From the NCBI GenBank assembly GCA_963728655.1, contig CAVSLD010000002.1:124001-188000 (forward strand): a DNA stretch of 64,000 nucleotides, read 5' to 3'. The notes below the pieces were generated by a model. That model was not told the DNA's origin, made no database searches, and worked only from the letters and a program-made list of their open reading frames with translations. This stretch comes from Iamia sp963728655. Its GTDB lineage: Bacteria; Actinomycetota; Acidimicrobiia; Acidimicrobiales; Iamiaceae. A program made the position numbers and the translations under genes. Positions 37,630-46,503 of the stretch are shown one piece after another; within the stretch, counting starts at the first letter, position 1, and each line of letters begins with the position of its first letter.

Positions 37630-38607
37630 GTGGACGCGCTGGCGGGGCTGCTGGACGGGCCCCGGGCGCGCGGCGCGTTCGTGCTGCGCTCGGTGATGGA
37701 CCCGCCGTGGTCGCTGTCGATCGAGGACGGCTCGCCCCTCACCCTCGTCGCCGTGGTGCGGGGCGGGGCCGTGGTGGTGCGCGCCGACGAGGAGACGCGG
37801 GCCCTGGCGCCCGGCGACGTGGCCGTGGTGAGCGGCCCCGAGCCCTACGTGGTGGCCGACGCACCCACCACCGCGCCGCAGGTCCGCATCCTCCCGGGCC
37901 AGCGCTGCACCACGCCCGGCGGCCACGACCTGGGTGACGCCATGGCCCTCGGTGTGCGCACGTGGGGCAACGCCGTCGACGGCGCGACGGTCATGGTCAC
38001 CGGCACCTACGAGCTGCCCACCGCGGTCAGCGGCCGCCTGCTCGACGCCCTGCCGCCCGCCCTCGTGGTGCGGGCCGACGACTGGGACTCTCCCCTGGTG
38101 GGCCTGCTGGCCACCGAGGCGGCTCGCGACGACCCGGGTCAGGAGGCCGTCCTCGACCGCCTGCTCGACCTGCTGGTGATCGCGGTGCTGCGGGAGTGGT
38201 TCGCCCGGCCGGGCTCCGATGCCCCGGCGTGGGCGCGGGCCCAGGCCGACCCGGTGGTGGGGCGGGCCGTCGGCCTCCTCCACAACAACCCGGCCCACCC
38301 GTGGACGGTGGCCTCCCTGGCGTCGGAGGTGGGGGCCTCGCGCGCCGTGCTGGCCCGCCGCTTCCGGGAGGTGGTGGGCGAGTCGCCCATCGCCTTCCTC
38401 ACCGAGTGGCGCCTCACCCTGGCCGCCGACCTGTTGCGGGAGCCCGACGCCACGGTGACCTCGGTGGCCCGGGCGGTGGGGTACGGGAGCCCGTTCGCCC
38501 TGAGCACCGCCTTCAAGCGCCAGCACGGCCTCAGCCCGGACCAGCACCGCCGCCTGGACGCGGCCGCCGCCCGGGCCCGTCCCGGTGCCCCCGTCCCGAC
38601 CAGCTGA
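37630..38607 (+). CDS. AraC-family regulator with cupin sensor
   Basis: 325 residues. N-terminal cupin-like domain (PPWSLSIEDGSPLTLVAVVRGGAVVV, with ALAPGDVAVVSG), C-terminal AraC double helix-turn-helix (WTVASLASEVGASRAVLARRFREVVGESPIAFLTEWRL and ADLLREPDATVTSVARAVGYGSPFALSTAFKRQHGLSP). This group often regulates an adjacent dehydrogenase or catabolic operon, so SMP-30 or the DUF1772 gene are plausible targets. The leaderless GTG is supported by TACCGT upstream. Confidence 0.88.
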   Translation: MDALAGLLDGPRARGAFVLRSVMDPPWSLSIEDGSPLTLVAVVRGGAVVVRADEETRALAPGDVAVVSGPEPYVVADAPTTAPQVRILPGQRCTTPGGHDLGDAMALGVRTWGNAVDGATVMVTGTYELPTAVSGRLLDALPPALVVRADDWDSPLVGLLATEAARDDPGQEAVLDRLLDLLVIAVLREWFARPGSDAPAWARAQADPVVGRAVGLLHNNPAHPWTVASLASEVGASRAVLARRFREVVGESPIAFLTEWRLTLAADLLREPDATVTSVARAVGYGSPFALSTAFKRQHGLSPDQHRRLDAAAARARPGAPVPTS

Positions 38608-38611
38608 CCGG

Positions 38612-39109
38612 TCAGGCCGTGGCCGAGGCCCGCACGGCCAGGGTGAGCAGGGCGGCGCCGGCCACCCCGGCGACGGTGCGGACGTGGTTCCACGCCGTCC
38701 ACGGGTCCGAGTAGCGGGCCCACTCCCGGGCCGCGTCGACCTGCGCCGGGTCGAGGGTGGCCAGGGCGTCGTTTCTGGGCACGTGGACGGCGATGGTCAC
38801 CCCCACGCACACCAGGTCGGCCAGGGCGCCGGCCAGCAGGAGGCGGGAGCCGGGCTGGCCCCACCGCACCGCGGCGGCCACGCCCAGCCCGGCGCACAGC
38901 AGGCCGGTGCCGAGCAGGGCGGTCATGAACACGGGGTTGGGGGCCTTCAGGTTGATGGCCTGCATGGCCCGGATGCTGTCGACCGGCGCCAGCTGGTCGA
39001 GCGAGGCCATCACGAAGGTCGAGAAGGCGAGGAACACGCCTCCGGAGGTGCCGGCGCCGACGGCGGCGACGACGGTCAGGGTGTCGAGAGCGGGGGAGGA
39101 GGAGGGCAT
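38612..39109 (-). CDS. DUF1772/anthrone-oxygenase-like membrane protein
   Basis: 165 residues with four hydrophobic helices and the DUF1772 pattern: VFLAFSTFVMASLDQL near the first helix, MQAINLKAPNPVFMTALLG, and WARYSDPWTAWNHVRT near the end. The family includes noranthrone oxygenases in fungi; bacterial members are uncharacterised. ATG at 39107-39109 is used because upstream in-frame sequence is low in coding character. It ends five bases from the AraC-type gene on the opposite strand. Confidence 0.8.
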   Translation of the reverse strand: MPSSSPALDTLTVVAAVGAGTSGGVFLAFSTFVMASLDQLAPVDSIRAMQAINLKAPNPVFMTALLGTGLLCAGLGVAAAVRWGQPGSRLLLAGALADLVCVGVTIAVHVPRNDALATLDPAQVDAAREWARYSDPWTAWNHVRTVAGVAGAALLTLAVRASATA

Positions 39110-39409
39110 GGGCCCAGAGGACCACGGAGGGCCGAGACGGGCCATGGTCCGGACGCTCGTCGGCATGCGTGAGCGTCTCGGATCCGACCCGGCCCGGTGC
39201 GTCACCCGCAGCCGCGTCGCGCCCGGCGCAGCTGCCACCGCCGATCGTGAAGCAGACCTGCATCGTCGATGTGGATCTCTGTGATGGACCTGGAGCGTTG
39301 GGGGGCGGACGATGGGTGGACCGACGAGGTCACCAGCCCGAGGTCCGATGCCCGCCAGACGCGACGGGCCCGGGGTCCGAGGCTGGGACCCAGCTCCCGG
39401 AGGTGCCCC
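39110..39409. promoter_or_regulatory. 300-base divergent region
   Basis: It separates the DUF1772 gene (minus) from the small protein at 39410 (plus). It is the least GC-rich part nearby (CATCGTCGATGTGGATCTCT around 39260-39280) and contains GGAGGT just before 39410. No gene or strong repeat was recognised. Confidence 0.45.
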
Positions 39410-39796
39410 ATGACCACGACGATCCCCGATCCCCCGGCCCCCACCGTCGCCGACCAGCTCGACCGCCTGGCCGGCCTGGTCGCCCGTCAGCCGGCCGGGG
39501 CCACGTTGCCGATGCGCCCCGTCACCGCTCTCGTCGGCCTGGTGCGCGAGGTCGCGGTCGACGCCGGTCGCCCCGTGCCCCGCGCCGTCGGGCCGGACGC
39601 GCCGGCGGTCGTGGTGCTGCGGCTGGCCGGGGTCCTGGCGGTCCGCACCGCGGGCCACCACCTGCCCCTCGCGCCCGAGCAGGTGGCGCGGGCCGCGCGG
39701 CTGTGGGCGGCGATCGAGGGGCGCCCGGTGCCGGTGGCCGCCGCCCGCCGACCGTCCAGCGACGGAGCACGGTCCGACCTCATCGATGTAGCGTGA
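39410..39796 (+). CDS. Hypothetical protein (128 aa)
   Basis: 128 residues from an ATG preceded by GGAGGT. A helical N-terminal half (VADQLDRLAGLVARQPAG) is followed by an Ala/Val-rich region that might be amphipathic (LVREVAVDAGRPVPRAVGPDAPAVVVL is split by prolines). No domain is recognised. The stop lies four bases before the LysR-type ATG, so both may be co-transcribed, though the LysR gene also has its own -10. Confidence 0.5.
   Translation: MTTTIPDPPAPTVADQLDRLAGLVARQPAGATLPMRPVTALVGLVREVAVDAGRPVPRAVGPDAPAVVVLRLAGVLAVRTAGHHLPLAPEQVARAARLWAAIEGRPVPVAAARRPSSDGARSDLIDVA
39789..39794 (+). promoter_or_regulatory. -10 element TAGCGT, leaderless start of the LysR-type gene
   Basis: TAGCGT ends six bases before the ATG at 39801. 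It lies in GTAG-CGTGA-CTAC, a small inverted repeat at the promoter that would suit autoregulation. Confidence 0.45.
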
Positions 39797-39800
39797 CTAC

Positions 39801-40706
39801 ATGATCTCCGACGTGCGCAAGCTGCGGTCGCTGCGGGAGGTCGCCCTCCGGGGCACCATCACGGCGGCGGCCGAGGCCACCGGGTACACCCCCAGCGCGG
39901 TGTCCCAGCAGCTGGCCGCCCTGGAGGTGGAGGTGGGCGTGCCGGTGCTGGAACGCCGGGGTCGCAACGTGGCCCTCACCGACGCCGGGCGTCTCCTGGT
40001 CGAGCACGGTGCCGAGGTGCTGGCCGCCCTGGAGCGGGCCGAGGCCGCGGTGGCCGAGCTCCACGGCGAGCCGGTGGGTCGCATCCGCATCGGGGCCCTG
40101 GCCAGCGCCACCGCCTCGCTCGTCCCCGTCGCCCTGCGCAGCGCCCGGGCCGCCCACCCCGGCCTGGAGCCCGAGGTCGTGGTCCACCCCCTCGACGACA
40201 CGCTCCGCGAGCTGCGCCTCGGCACCATCGACGTGGCCGTCGACCAGTCCTACGACGTCGCCCCCCACTCCCTGTTCGACGACCTCGAGCGCACCCTGCT
40301 CCTGCGCGAGCCGTTGCTGCTGGTGTCACCCGCGGCCGCACCGGTGGACCGCCTGGCCGACGCCGCCGACCGGCCGTGGGTCGCCTCGCCCGCCGGCAGC
40401 TCGTGCGGGCAGGCGGTGCGGACCGTGCTCGGCACCGCCGGGCTGTCGCCCGCGTTCGCCCACGAGACCGACGACCACCTGGCCACCGTCAGCCTCGTCG
40501 CCGCCGGCCTGGCCGTGGCCCTGCTGCCCGGCCTCGCCCTCCAGCACGGCGTCGACGGGCTGCACTCGGTGGTGGTGCCCGACGTCCACCGCTCGCTGTG
40601 GGCCCTGACCCGCCCGGCGGCGCGCACCCGCCCCGCCACCACCGCCGTGGTCGAGCACCTCGTGGCCGCGGCCGCCGGCTTCACCTGGGAGGCGGCCGCC
40701 GCGTGA
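39801..40706 (+). CDS. LysR-family transcriptional regulator
   Basis: 301 residues. N-terminal winged helix with LRSLREVALRGTITAAAEATGYTPSAVSQQLAALE, then linker and a periplasmic-binding-like effector domain (GRIRIGALASATASLVPVAL, DETDDH-type contacts). The substrate is not predictable. Its stop overlaps the DinB gene start (GTGA), so the DinB protein is co-expressed. Confidence 0.92.
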   Translation: MISDVRKLRSLREVALRGTITAAAEATGYTPSAVSQQLAALEVEVGVPVLERRGRNVALTDAGRLLVEHGAEVLAALERAEAAVAELHGEPVGRIRIGALASATASLVPVALRSARAAHPGLEPEVVVHPLDDTLRELRLGTIDVAVDQSYDVAPHSLFDDLERTLLLREPLLLVSPAAAPVDRLADAADRPWVASPAGSSCGQAVRTVLGTAGLSPAFAHETDDHLATVSLVAAGLAVALLPGLALQHGVDGLHSVVVPDVHRSLWALTRPAARTRPATTAVVEHLVAAAAGFTWEAAAA

Positions 40707-41200
40707 CCCGGGGCGACCCCCGCCCGCCGGCGCCCCAGGCCCAGCTCCCCCGCGGCGCCACCGACGAGCGCGAGCTGCTGCTGTCCTGGCTGGCCTACCT
40801 GCGGGGCGCGGTGCGGCGCGACGTCGAGGGCCTCACCGACGACCAGGCCCGCTGGCACCCCGACGGCGCCCTCCTCCCGCTGCTGGGCGTCGTCGTCCAC
40901 CTCACCCACGTCGAGTGGCGCTGGATCGACGGTGGCTTCCGGGGTGGGGAGGTGGAGCGGCACGAGGAGGAGCTGGCGCCGGGCCCCGAGGTCACCCTCG
41001 CCGACGCGCTGGCCGCCTACCGGGAGCGGGCCCGGGCCACCGAGGAGGTCGTCCGGGCCACGCCCCTCGACACCCCCTGCGCACGGGAGGAGGGCGTCGA
41101 CCTGCGCTGGGTGCTGCTGCACCTGCTCAACGAGACCGCCCGCCACGCCGGCCACGCCGACGCCACCCGCGAGCTGCTCGACGGCACCCGGGGCGAGTAG
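40703..41200 (+). CDS. DinB/DUF664-family protein
   Basis: 165 residues. Four-helix DinB features: WLAYLRGAVRRDVEGLTDDQARW, VVHLTHVEWRWIDG (metal His), LLHLLNETARHAGHADATRELLDG (metal His pair). Such proteins include mycothiol-dependent transferases and isomerases. The GTG overlaps the LysR stop by four bases. Confidence 0.85.
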   Translation: MTRGDPRPPAPQAQLPRGATDERELLLSWLAYLRGAVRRDVEGLTDDQARWHPDGALLPLLGVVVHLTHVEWRWIDGGFRGGEVERHEEELAPGPEVTLADALAAYRERARATEEVVRATPLDTPCAREEGVDLRWVLLHLLNETARHAGHADATRELLDGTRGE

Positions 41201-41284
41201 CCGACGGCAGCGGCCCGGCCGGCGCGCCATCCTGGCTCGACCGCACGGTCGAGCGACGGCCGGCGCCGATCGGGAGGTCGAGAC

Positions 41285-41734
41285 GTGGCACACGGGATCC
41301 GACGCGTGGTGGTGGGGCCCGACGGGGAGGGGGGCGTGGTCGTGCGCCAGGACGGCCCGGCGCCGGCGACCATGGAGCTGCCGGCGGTGCCGGGCACGAC
41401 CCTCACCGACCTCTGGCGCTCCGAGGTGGTGCCGCTGCCGGCCCCCGGCGAGGAGGACCCCACCGCCGCCGGGTTCGCCCTCATGCCGGCGGGCTCGCTG
41501 TTCCGCGTCATCGACCTCGGCCCCACCGGCGAGGCCGAGCCCATGTGGCACCAGACGGGCTCGGTCGACCTCATCTACGTCGCCGCCGGCGTGGGCACGT
41601 TCCTCCACGACGGGGGAGAGGTGGAGGTGGCGACCGGTGAGGCCATCGTCGTGGGCGGGGTCCGCCACGCGTGGGTCAACCGGGGCACCGAGACGTGCCG
41701 TCTGGTCGACGTCAGCGTGGCCCTGGCGGGGTGA
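41285..41734 (+). CDS. Cupin-domain protein
   Basis: 149 residues from a GTG. The cupin barrel is shown by EPMWHQTGSVDLIYVAAGVGTFLHDGG and the second motif GEAIVVGGVRHAWVNRG. The conserved His in WHQTG and the later VRHAW would bind a metal, although the first motif lacks the second His of the classic HxH. Relatives include dioxygenase-like and sensor cupins. It sits 84 bases after the DinB gene. Confidence 0.75.
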   Translation: MAHGIRRVVVGPDGEGGVVVRQDGPAPATMELPAVPGTTLTDLWRSEVVPLPAPGEEDPTAAGFALMPAGSLFRVIDLGPTGEAEPMWHQTGSVDLIYVAAGVGTFLHDGGEVEVATGEAIVVGGVRHAWVNRGTETCRLVDVSVALAG

Positions 41735-41841
41735 CCCCTGGCGCGCCCGGGCCCGGGCGCGCCACCGCCCGGCCCCTCGACGCTGAGGGACCGGGCGGTG
41801 GCGACGGCCAGGGTGCGGCGGGGACCCGCCGCCGGGCCGAC

Positions 41842-43056
41842 CTAGGGGAAGGCGAGGGGGTTGGGGCCCTCGGCGATGAGCTGGCCATCGACGGTGAAGA
41901 CCCCGGTGGTGACCGGGCCCTTCTGGAAGACGTTGGCGCCGTTGCCGGTCACGCCCACCGTGTTGCCGACGATGCTCGTGCCCGTCACGGTCATGATGCC
42001 GCTGGGGGAGTTCCAGAGGCCGCCGCCCCCGTTGGCGGCGGAGCTGTCCTCCACCCGACTGGCGTCGATGGTGACCGTGCCGGCCCCACCGAGGTGCAGC
42101 CCGCCACCGTTGCCGGGCATGGCGCCGGTGTCGTTGTCGAGGAGGCGGACCCCGGAGAGCGTGGTGGTGCCCGCCAGGCCCGTCGTGCCGCCCACGACCT
42201 CGATGCCGCCGCCGGCGCGGGCCGACGAGTTGCCGATGATGGTCGTGTCGGTGACCGACAGGGTGCCCGTCTCGTTGAGGATGCCGCCGCCGGACGCGGA
42301 GCCGTTGGTGGCGGTGTTGGCCCAGACGGTGGAGCCGGTGACGGTCAGGGTGCCGCCGCCGGTGCCGTCGGCGTTGCCCTGGTTGAAGAGGCCACCGCCG
42401 CCGCTGTCGGCCATGGTGCCGTCGGCGCTGTTGCCGACGAGGTCGCTGTCCTCGACGCGCATGGTGCCCACCGCCGAGCTCCAGAGGCCGCCGCCCTCGT
42501 TGGTGGCGGTGTTGGCGGCCACGGAGACGCCGCGGACCTCGACGTCGCCGGCGCCGCTGGTGTGGATGGCGCCGCCGTTGCCGGGCATGGGCCCGGCCGC
42601 ACCGGTCCACAGGAGCCCGCCGTCCACGTCGACGGTGCCGGCGACGGTCTCGATGTTGCCACCGGCCCGTGCCGCGCTGTTGCTGTAGGTCCGGGTCTGG
42701 TTGACGACCAGGTTGCCGGCGATGGTGACGTCGCGGGTGATGTCGAGGTCGCCCGACGCCGCCGTGTCGGTGCCCGACCCGGTGAGGGTCAGCGGGTAGG
42801 TCGCCCGCCGGGCGAGCGCGATGGTGGTCGTGCCGGTGAGGGCATCGGCCTCCATGACCGCGGCCCGCAGCGAGCAGCGGCCGGCGGAGTCGGCGCAGCG
42901 GCCGTTGCCGGGGTCGGCGTCGGTGGTGTCCGACGTCGTGGTCACGGTGAAGGTGCGACCGGGGGATGCCCCCGGTGCCTGCGCCGCGGCGGGTGCGGCG
43001 ATGCCCAGCAGCAGGGCCAGGCCTGCTCCCAGGGCTGTGGTCAAGGGTCGTCTCAC
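41842..43056 (-). CDS. Secreted parallel beta-helix repeat protein
   Basis: 404 residues from a GTG with GAGGAGGC at the ribosome site. Signal peptide LTTALGAGLALLLGIAAPAAA, then CADSAGRCSLRAAVMEAD, a CSLREAI-type motif found at the start of secreted right-handed beta-helix (choice-of-anchor/polymorphic repeat) proteins. The rest is short strands rich in Gly/Thr/Asn (for example SGGGILNETGTLSVTDTTII, ANGGGGLWNSPSGIM). It is probably secreted and may be a surface or adhesion protein or a glycan-active beta helix; no catalytic residues are evident. Confidence 0.78.
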   Translation of the reverse strand: MRRPLTTALGAGLALLLGIAAPAAAQAPGASPGRTFTVTTTSDTTDADPGNGRCADSAGRCSLRAAVMEADALTGTTTIALARRATYPLTLTGSGTDTAASGDLDITRDVTIAGNLVVNQTRTYSNSAARAGGNIETVAGTVDVDGGLLWTGAAGPMPGNGGAIHTSGAGDVEVRGVSVAANTATNEGGGLWSSAVGTMRVEDSDLVGNSADGTMADSGGGGLFNQGNADGTGGGTLTVTGSTVWANTATNGSASGGGILNETGTLSVTDTTIIGNSSARAGGGIEVVGGTTGLAGTTTLSGVRLLDNDTGAMPGNGGGLHLGGAGTVTIDASRVEDSSAANGGGGLWNSPSGIMTVTGTSIVGNTVGVTGNGANVFQKGPVTTGVFTVDGQLIAEGPNPLAFP

Positions 43057-43211
43057 GGTGCCTCCTCGGACGGGTGTCGGAACCTCCGTGCAGGGGGGGC
43101 GGCGCGCGTCACACCCGAGCGAGATGTTCCCCGCACGGGCAGGTGCGACAGGCATGCCGGACATCTCGTGACCGCCGTCGCCCGGTGCGACGCGGCGTGG
43201 CGCGCCGTTGG

Positions 43212-43217
43212 TACGGT
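43212..43217 (+). promoter_or_regulatory. -10 element TACGGT, leaderless start of the HiPIP-like gene
   Basis: TACGGT ends seven bases before the ATG at 43225, with no Shine-Dalgarno. Confidence 0.5.
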
Positions 43218-43224
43218 CACGCAG

Positions 43225-43470
43225 ATGTCCGACTACGAGATCCCGCCGCCCGAGCCCAAGGAGATCGACGAGAAGCTCTCCATGGAGCTCCAGATCCTCT
43301 CCTCCAACGCGGTGCTCAAGGGGCACCCGTCCGGCGACGAGAAGTGCGACAACTGCCTGTACTACCTCGACCCCACCAAGGAGATCTCCTACTGCTGGCA
43401 CCAGAAGCTGCGCATCCTGGTCGGCGGCGAGTGGTGGTGCCAGTGGTGGGAGGAGATCCCCGAGGGCTGA
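43225..43470 (+). CDS. HiPIP-like iron-sulfur micro-protein (81 aa)
   Basis: 81 residues, no signal peptide. Four cysteines occur as C-x2-C-x12-C-x14-C, reading DEKCDNCLYYLD, SYCWHQK and GGEWWCQWW. HiPIP proteins have C-x2-C, a third cysteine, then a G-x-W-C-x-x-W motif around a [4Fe-4S] cluster, and this protein reproduces that layout, including the trailing aromatic-Cys-x-W. HiPIPs are usually exported by Tat in photosynthetic proteobacteria; a cytoplasmic form is unusual, but small HiPIP-like subunits occur in glycyl-radical enzymes. No such partner is nearby. It is transcribed leaderless and converges with an isomerase remnant. Confidence 0.6.
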   Translation: MSDYEIPPPEPKEIDEKLSMELQILSSNAVLKGHPSGDEKCDNCLYYLDPTKEISYCWHQKLRILVGGEWWCQWWEEIPEG

Positions 43471-43477
43471 GCCCCGC

Positions 43478-43800
43478 TCAGCCCGGTCCAGGCGGGTCGA
43501 CCTCGTCGATCCAGCGCCGGAGGGTCGCGGCATCGGCCACCACCTGCTCGGGGTCATCGCCCCGGACGCACTCGAGCAGCACCGGGCGGGGCCCGGGTCC
43601 CGGGGCCGACGCGGCCACGGCCAGGGCGGCCGGCCAGAGGTCGGCGCCGTCGGCCAGCGGGTGGCGGTCGTCGATGCCGGTGGGGCCCCAGGTGAAGGCG
43701 TGCACCGACGCCAGGTGGGGTGCCAGGGCGGACAACCCGGAGAGGGCGTCCGCGGCCGCGAGCGTCGGGTCGGGCTGCAGACCGCCGACGCCGCGTCGCG
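43478..43800 (-). pseudogene. C-terminal remnant of a TIM-barrel sugar isomerase-like protein
   Basis: Downstream of the antiporter stop, the minus strand still encodes about 108 sensible residues: DALSGLSALAPHLASVHAFTW, DDRHPLADGADLW and a C-terminal RPVLLECVRGDDPEQVVADA. The HAFTW-DDRHPLADGADLW pattern and LLE ending match the C-terminus of sugar-phosphate isomerase/epimerase TIM barrels. The N-terminal two-thirds is missing because the antiporter gene occupies that space in another frame. No start codon with a ribosome site is evident, although a GTG near 43706 could start a 75-residue fragment. It is most likely a truncated remnant. Confidence 0.5.
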
Positions 43801-43809
43801 CCGTGCCGG

Positions 43810-45810
43810 TCAGGCCGAGGTGGTGCGCTGGAAGCCGATCACCTGCGCCAGACCGGCGGCGGCGGGCCGACCCGTGGTCTGGAGCCGGTAGGCCCCGGCC
43901 ATGATCAGCACCGCCCGGCGGGCATCGAGGTGGGCGGTGCGCAACGCCCCCCGTCCGACCTGCTCGGCCGGCAGCAGGAGCAGCTCCTCCGGGGAGGTCT
44001 CGGCCACCACGTCGGCCAGGTCCCTGACCACCGCCGGCCGCAGCGGGGAGTGCGCGTCCATGCCCAGGGCGTCCTCCATGCCCTCCTCCGCGGTCACCAC
44101 CTCGACTCCGATGCCGGCGTGGGAGAGGGCCTCGAGGAAGGCGACCGAGACGCGGGCGTCGAGGCGCGCCCCTCCGGCCTGCAGGGGGCCCTCCACGGGC
44201 ATGAGCACCCGTTCCACGGGGTTGTCGGGCACGTGCCCGGCGATCACCGGCACCGACGACCGGCGCCCCACCTCCTCCAGGTCGCGCCCGAAGATGCGCT
44301 CGGTCCGGGTGACGACGGGGTCCCACGGCACCACGATCAGGCTGGCGTCGTGCTCGGCCGCGGCGCTGATGACCCCGTCGGGGACCGACGTGTCGATGCG
44401 CACGATGCCCTCGACGTCGGCGCCGTGGCGGGTGGCCTCCTCCACCACCGCGGCCAGGTCGTCCAGGGCGGCGGCGCGCTCCTCGGGCGAGCAGCCCTGG
44501 GACACGACCCGCACCGGCACCACCTGACCGGCGTGGGCCTCGGCCAGCCGGGTGACCAGTCCGACCAGGGCGTCGGTGGCGCCACCGGCGGGGACCGCCA
44601 GCAGCACGGTGGCGCCCAGGGGCCTCCCGTCCTCGACCTCGGGCGAGATGCGCCGGGCGAACACGGCGGTGGTGACCGAGCTGATGAGGATGATGACCAG
44701 CACGGTGACGAGCACGGCGTTGACGACCTGCTGGTCGAACAGGCCCACGCTCTGGCCCACCAGGGTGGTGGCGAGGGTGGCGGCGGCCTGGCCGAAGGTC
44801 AGGCCGCTCATGAGCCCGACCTCCACCCAGCCCAGCCTCTCGATGCGGCCGCTGGCCGCCGCGGCCAGCACCTTGCCCACGATCACGATGGCCAGGTAGC
44901 CGGCCGCCAGCTCGAGCGTCTCCGGCGACCCGAGGGCGGCCGGGTCGAGCTGGGTGCCCACGTAGATGAGGAACATGGGGATGAACAGGGCCGAGCCCAC
45001 GAACTCGGTGCGCTCCATCAGCGGGCCCCCGGCGGGCACGAGGCGGTTGGCCCCCATCCCGGCCAGGAACGCGCCCACCAGGCCCTCGATGCCGAAGGCG
45101 CTGGCCACGAGGGCGGCCGACGAGAACACGCCGAGGAGGAAGACGAAGCGCACGGTCCGGTCGCGCGCCACCAGCCGGAACACGCGGGAGCCGACGAGGG
45201 GCACCAGCCAGAGGGTGTACAGGGCGAGCACCACCAGCCCGACGCCCAGCTTCACCATCGGACTGCCCCCCGGGGAGTCCGACGCACCCGACGTGACCAC
45301 GGCCAGCACGGTGAGCGCGAGGGTGTCGGTCAGGGCGGTGGCCGACACGCTGATGGCCACGGCCCGGTTGGCGCTGAGCCCGGCCCGCTTCACCTCGGGC
45401 AGGGCCACCAGCGTGTGGGACGCCCAGATGGAGCCGAAGAGGATGGCCTGGGTGCGCGAGAACCCGGCCACCCCGGACCCCACCGCACCGATCACGAAGG
45501 GGAAGGTGAAGGTCAGCAGCCCGAAGCGGACGGCGGCGCCCCGGTAGCGGCGCAGGAGCCCCAGGTCGAGCTCGAGCCCGGCCATGAACATGAGGTAGAG
45601 CAGCCCGATCTGTCCCAGCCCGTCGAGCTGGCCGGGGGCCATCCAGCCGAGGCCCTGGGGGCCGATGGCGGTGCCGCCCAGCACCAGGCCGACCAGGCCC
45701 GGCAGGCGCAGCCTCTGGACGATGAACGGGCCGAGGAGGATCACCACGGCGATGGCCAGCAGCGACTCCTCCGCGGTGGTCGTCGAGGACTCGGCGAGGA
45801 TCAGCAGCAT
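43810..45810 (-). CDS. Cation:proton antiporter (CPA2-type) with C-terminal USP-like domain
   Basis: 666 residues. About 12 transmembrane helices in the first 410 residues match CPA2 antiporters (LPGLVGLVLGGTAIGPQGLG, MAGLELDLGLL, SATALTDTLALTVLAVV carrying the conserved Asp, EGLVGAFLAGMGANRL). The remaining 250 residues form a soluble alpha/beta region with universal-stress-protein-like elements (VLLAVPAGGATDALVGLVTRL, PVIAGHVPDNPVERVLMPVEG). It should exchange Na+ or K+ for protons. ATG at 45808-45810. The next gene downstream on the other strand is an isomerase remnant. Confidence 0.85.
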   Translation of the reverse strand: MLLILAESSTTTAEESLLAIAVVILLGPFIVQRLRLPGLVGLVLGGTAIGPQGLGWMAPGQLDGLGQIGLLYLMFMAGLELDLGLLRRYRGAAVRFGLLTFTFPFVIGAVGSGVAGFSRTQAILFGSIWASHTLVALPEVKRAGLSANRAVAISVSATALTDTLALTVLAVVTSGASDSPGGSPMVKLGVGLVVLALYTLWLVPLVGSRVFRLVARDRTVRFVFLLGVFSSAALVASAFGIEGLVGAFLAGMGANRLVPAGGPLMERTEFVGSALFIPMFLIYVGTQLDPAALGSPETLELAAGYLAIVIVGKVLAAAASGRIERLGWVEVGLMSGLTFGQAAATLATTLVGQSVGLFDQQVVNAVLVTVLVIILISSVTTAVFARRISPEVEDGRPLGATVLLAVPAGGATDALVGLVTRLAEAHAGQVVPVRVVSQGCSPEERAAALDDLAAVVEEATRHGADVEGIVRIDTSVPDGVISAAAEHDASLIVVPWDPVVTRTERIFGRDLEEVGRRSSVPVIAGHVPDNPVERVLMPVEGPLQAGGARLDARVSVAFLEALSHAGIGVEVVTAEEGMEDALGMDAHSPLRPAVVRDLADVVAETSPEELLLLPAEQVGRGALRTAHLDARRAVLIMAGAYRLQTTGRPAAAGLAQVIGFQRTTSA

Positions 45811-46011
45811 GGTCGCACCACCGGGTCCTGGTGCCGAGCCGACCCCGGTCCCGTCGCCCGGCGGAACGGTACCGCTCGCCGGTGGGCCGGGTGTCGATGG
45901 TCGCCACCCGGAAGGGTGAGGCACCCGGGCCCAGGGGCGGGGCGACCACCCTCCGCGGTGCGCCTATGCTCGCCGGCGGTTGACCCACCCCAACGACGAG
46001 GAGACCCGCCC

Positions 46012-46503
46012 ATGGCGACCATGACCGTCTGGAAGTTCGACGAGCCCAGCGGGGCGCAGATGGCGGAGGAGAAGCTCGTCGGGCTCTCGAAGCAGGAGCT
46101 CATCCACCTCTACGACGCCGCCGTCGTCGAGTGGTACCCGGGCAAGAAGAAGCCCAAGACCCGCCAGGCCCACAACCTGGTCGCGGCGGGCGCCCTCGGT
46201 GGTGCCTTCTGGGGCTGGCTCTTCGGCCTCATCTTCTTCATCCCGCTGCTGGGCCTCGCCGTCGGTGCCGCCGCCGGCGCCTTCAGCGGCTCGATGGCCG
46301 ACGCCGGCATCGACGACGACTTCATCGACTCGGTCCGCAGCCAGGTCACGCCGGGCACCTCCGCCCTCTTCGTCATGTCGAGCGACGCCGTCCTCGACAA
46401 GGTGAAGGACGCCTTCGAGGGCACCGAGGCCCACCTCATCCACACCAACCTGTCCAACGACCAGGAGGCCGCGCTGCGCGAGGCCTTCAGCCCCGAGGAC
46501 TGA
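46012..46503 (+). CDS. DUF1269-family membrane protein
   Basis: 163 residues. N-terminal conserved part VWKFDEPSGAQMAEEKLVGL and YDAAVVEWYPGKKKPKTRQ, a two-helix hairpin (GALGGAFWGWLFGLIFFIPLLGLAVGAAAG) and a C-terminal DAGIDDDFIDSVRSQVTPGTSALFVM that is highly conserved in the DUF1269 family. Function is unknown; relatives are stress-induced. GAGGAGA lies upstream of the ATG and TATGCT at 45965 is a possible -10. It begins a plus-strand run of four related small genes. Confidence 0.8.
   Translation: MATMTVWKFDEPSGAQMAEEKLVGLSKQELIHLYDAAVVEWYPGKKKPKTRQAHNLVAAGALGGAFWGWLFGLIFFIPLLGLAVGAAAGAFSGSMADAGIDDDFIDSVRSQVTPGTSALFVMSSDAVLDKVKDAFEGTEAHLIHTNLSNDQEAALREAFSPED

Noticed and set aside
43478..45988. 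The 836-codon minus-strand ORF as one giant protein
   Set aside because: Most of it is an out-of-frame shadow of the antiporter. Only its final ~108 codons make sense and are reported as a remnant.
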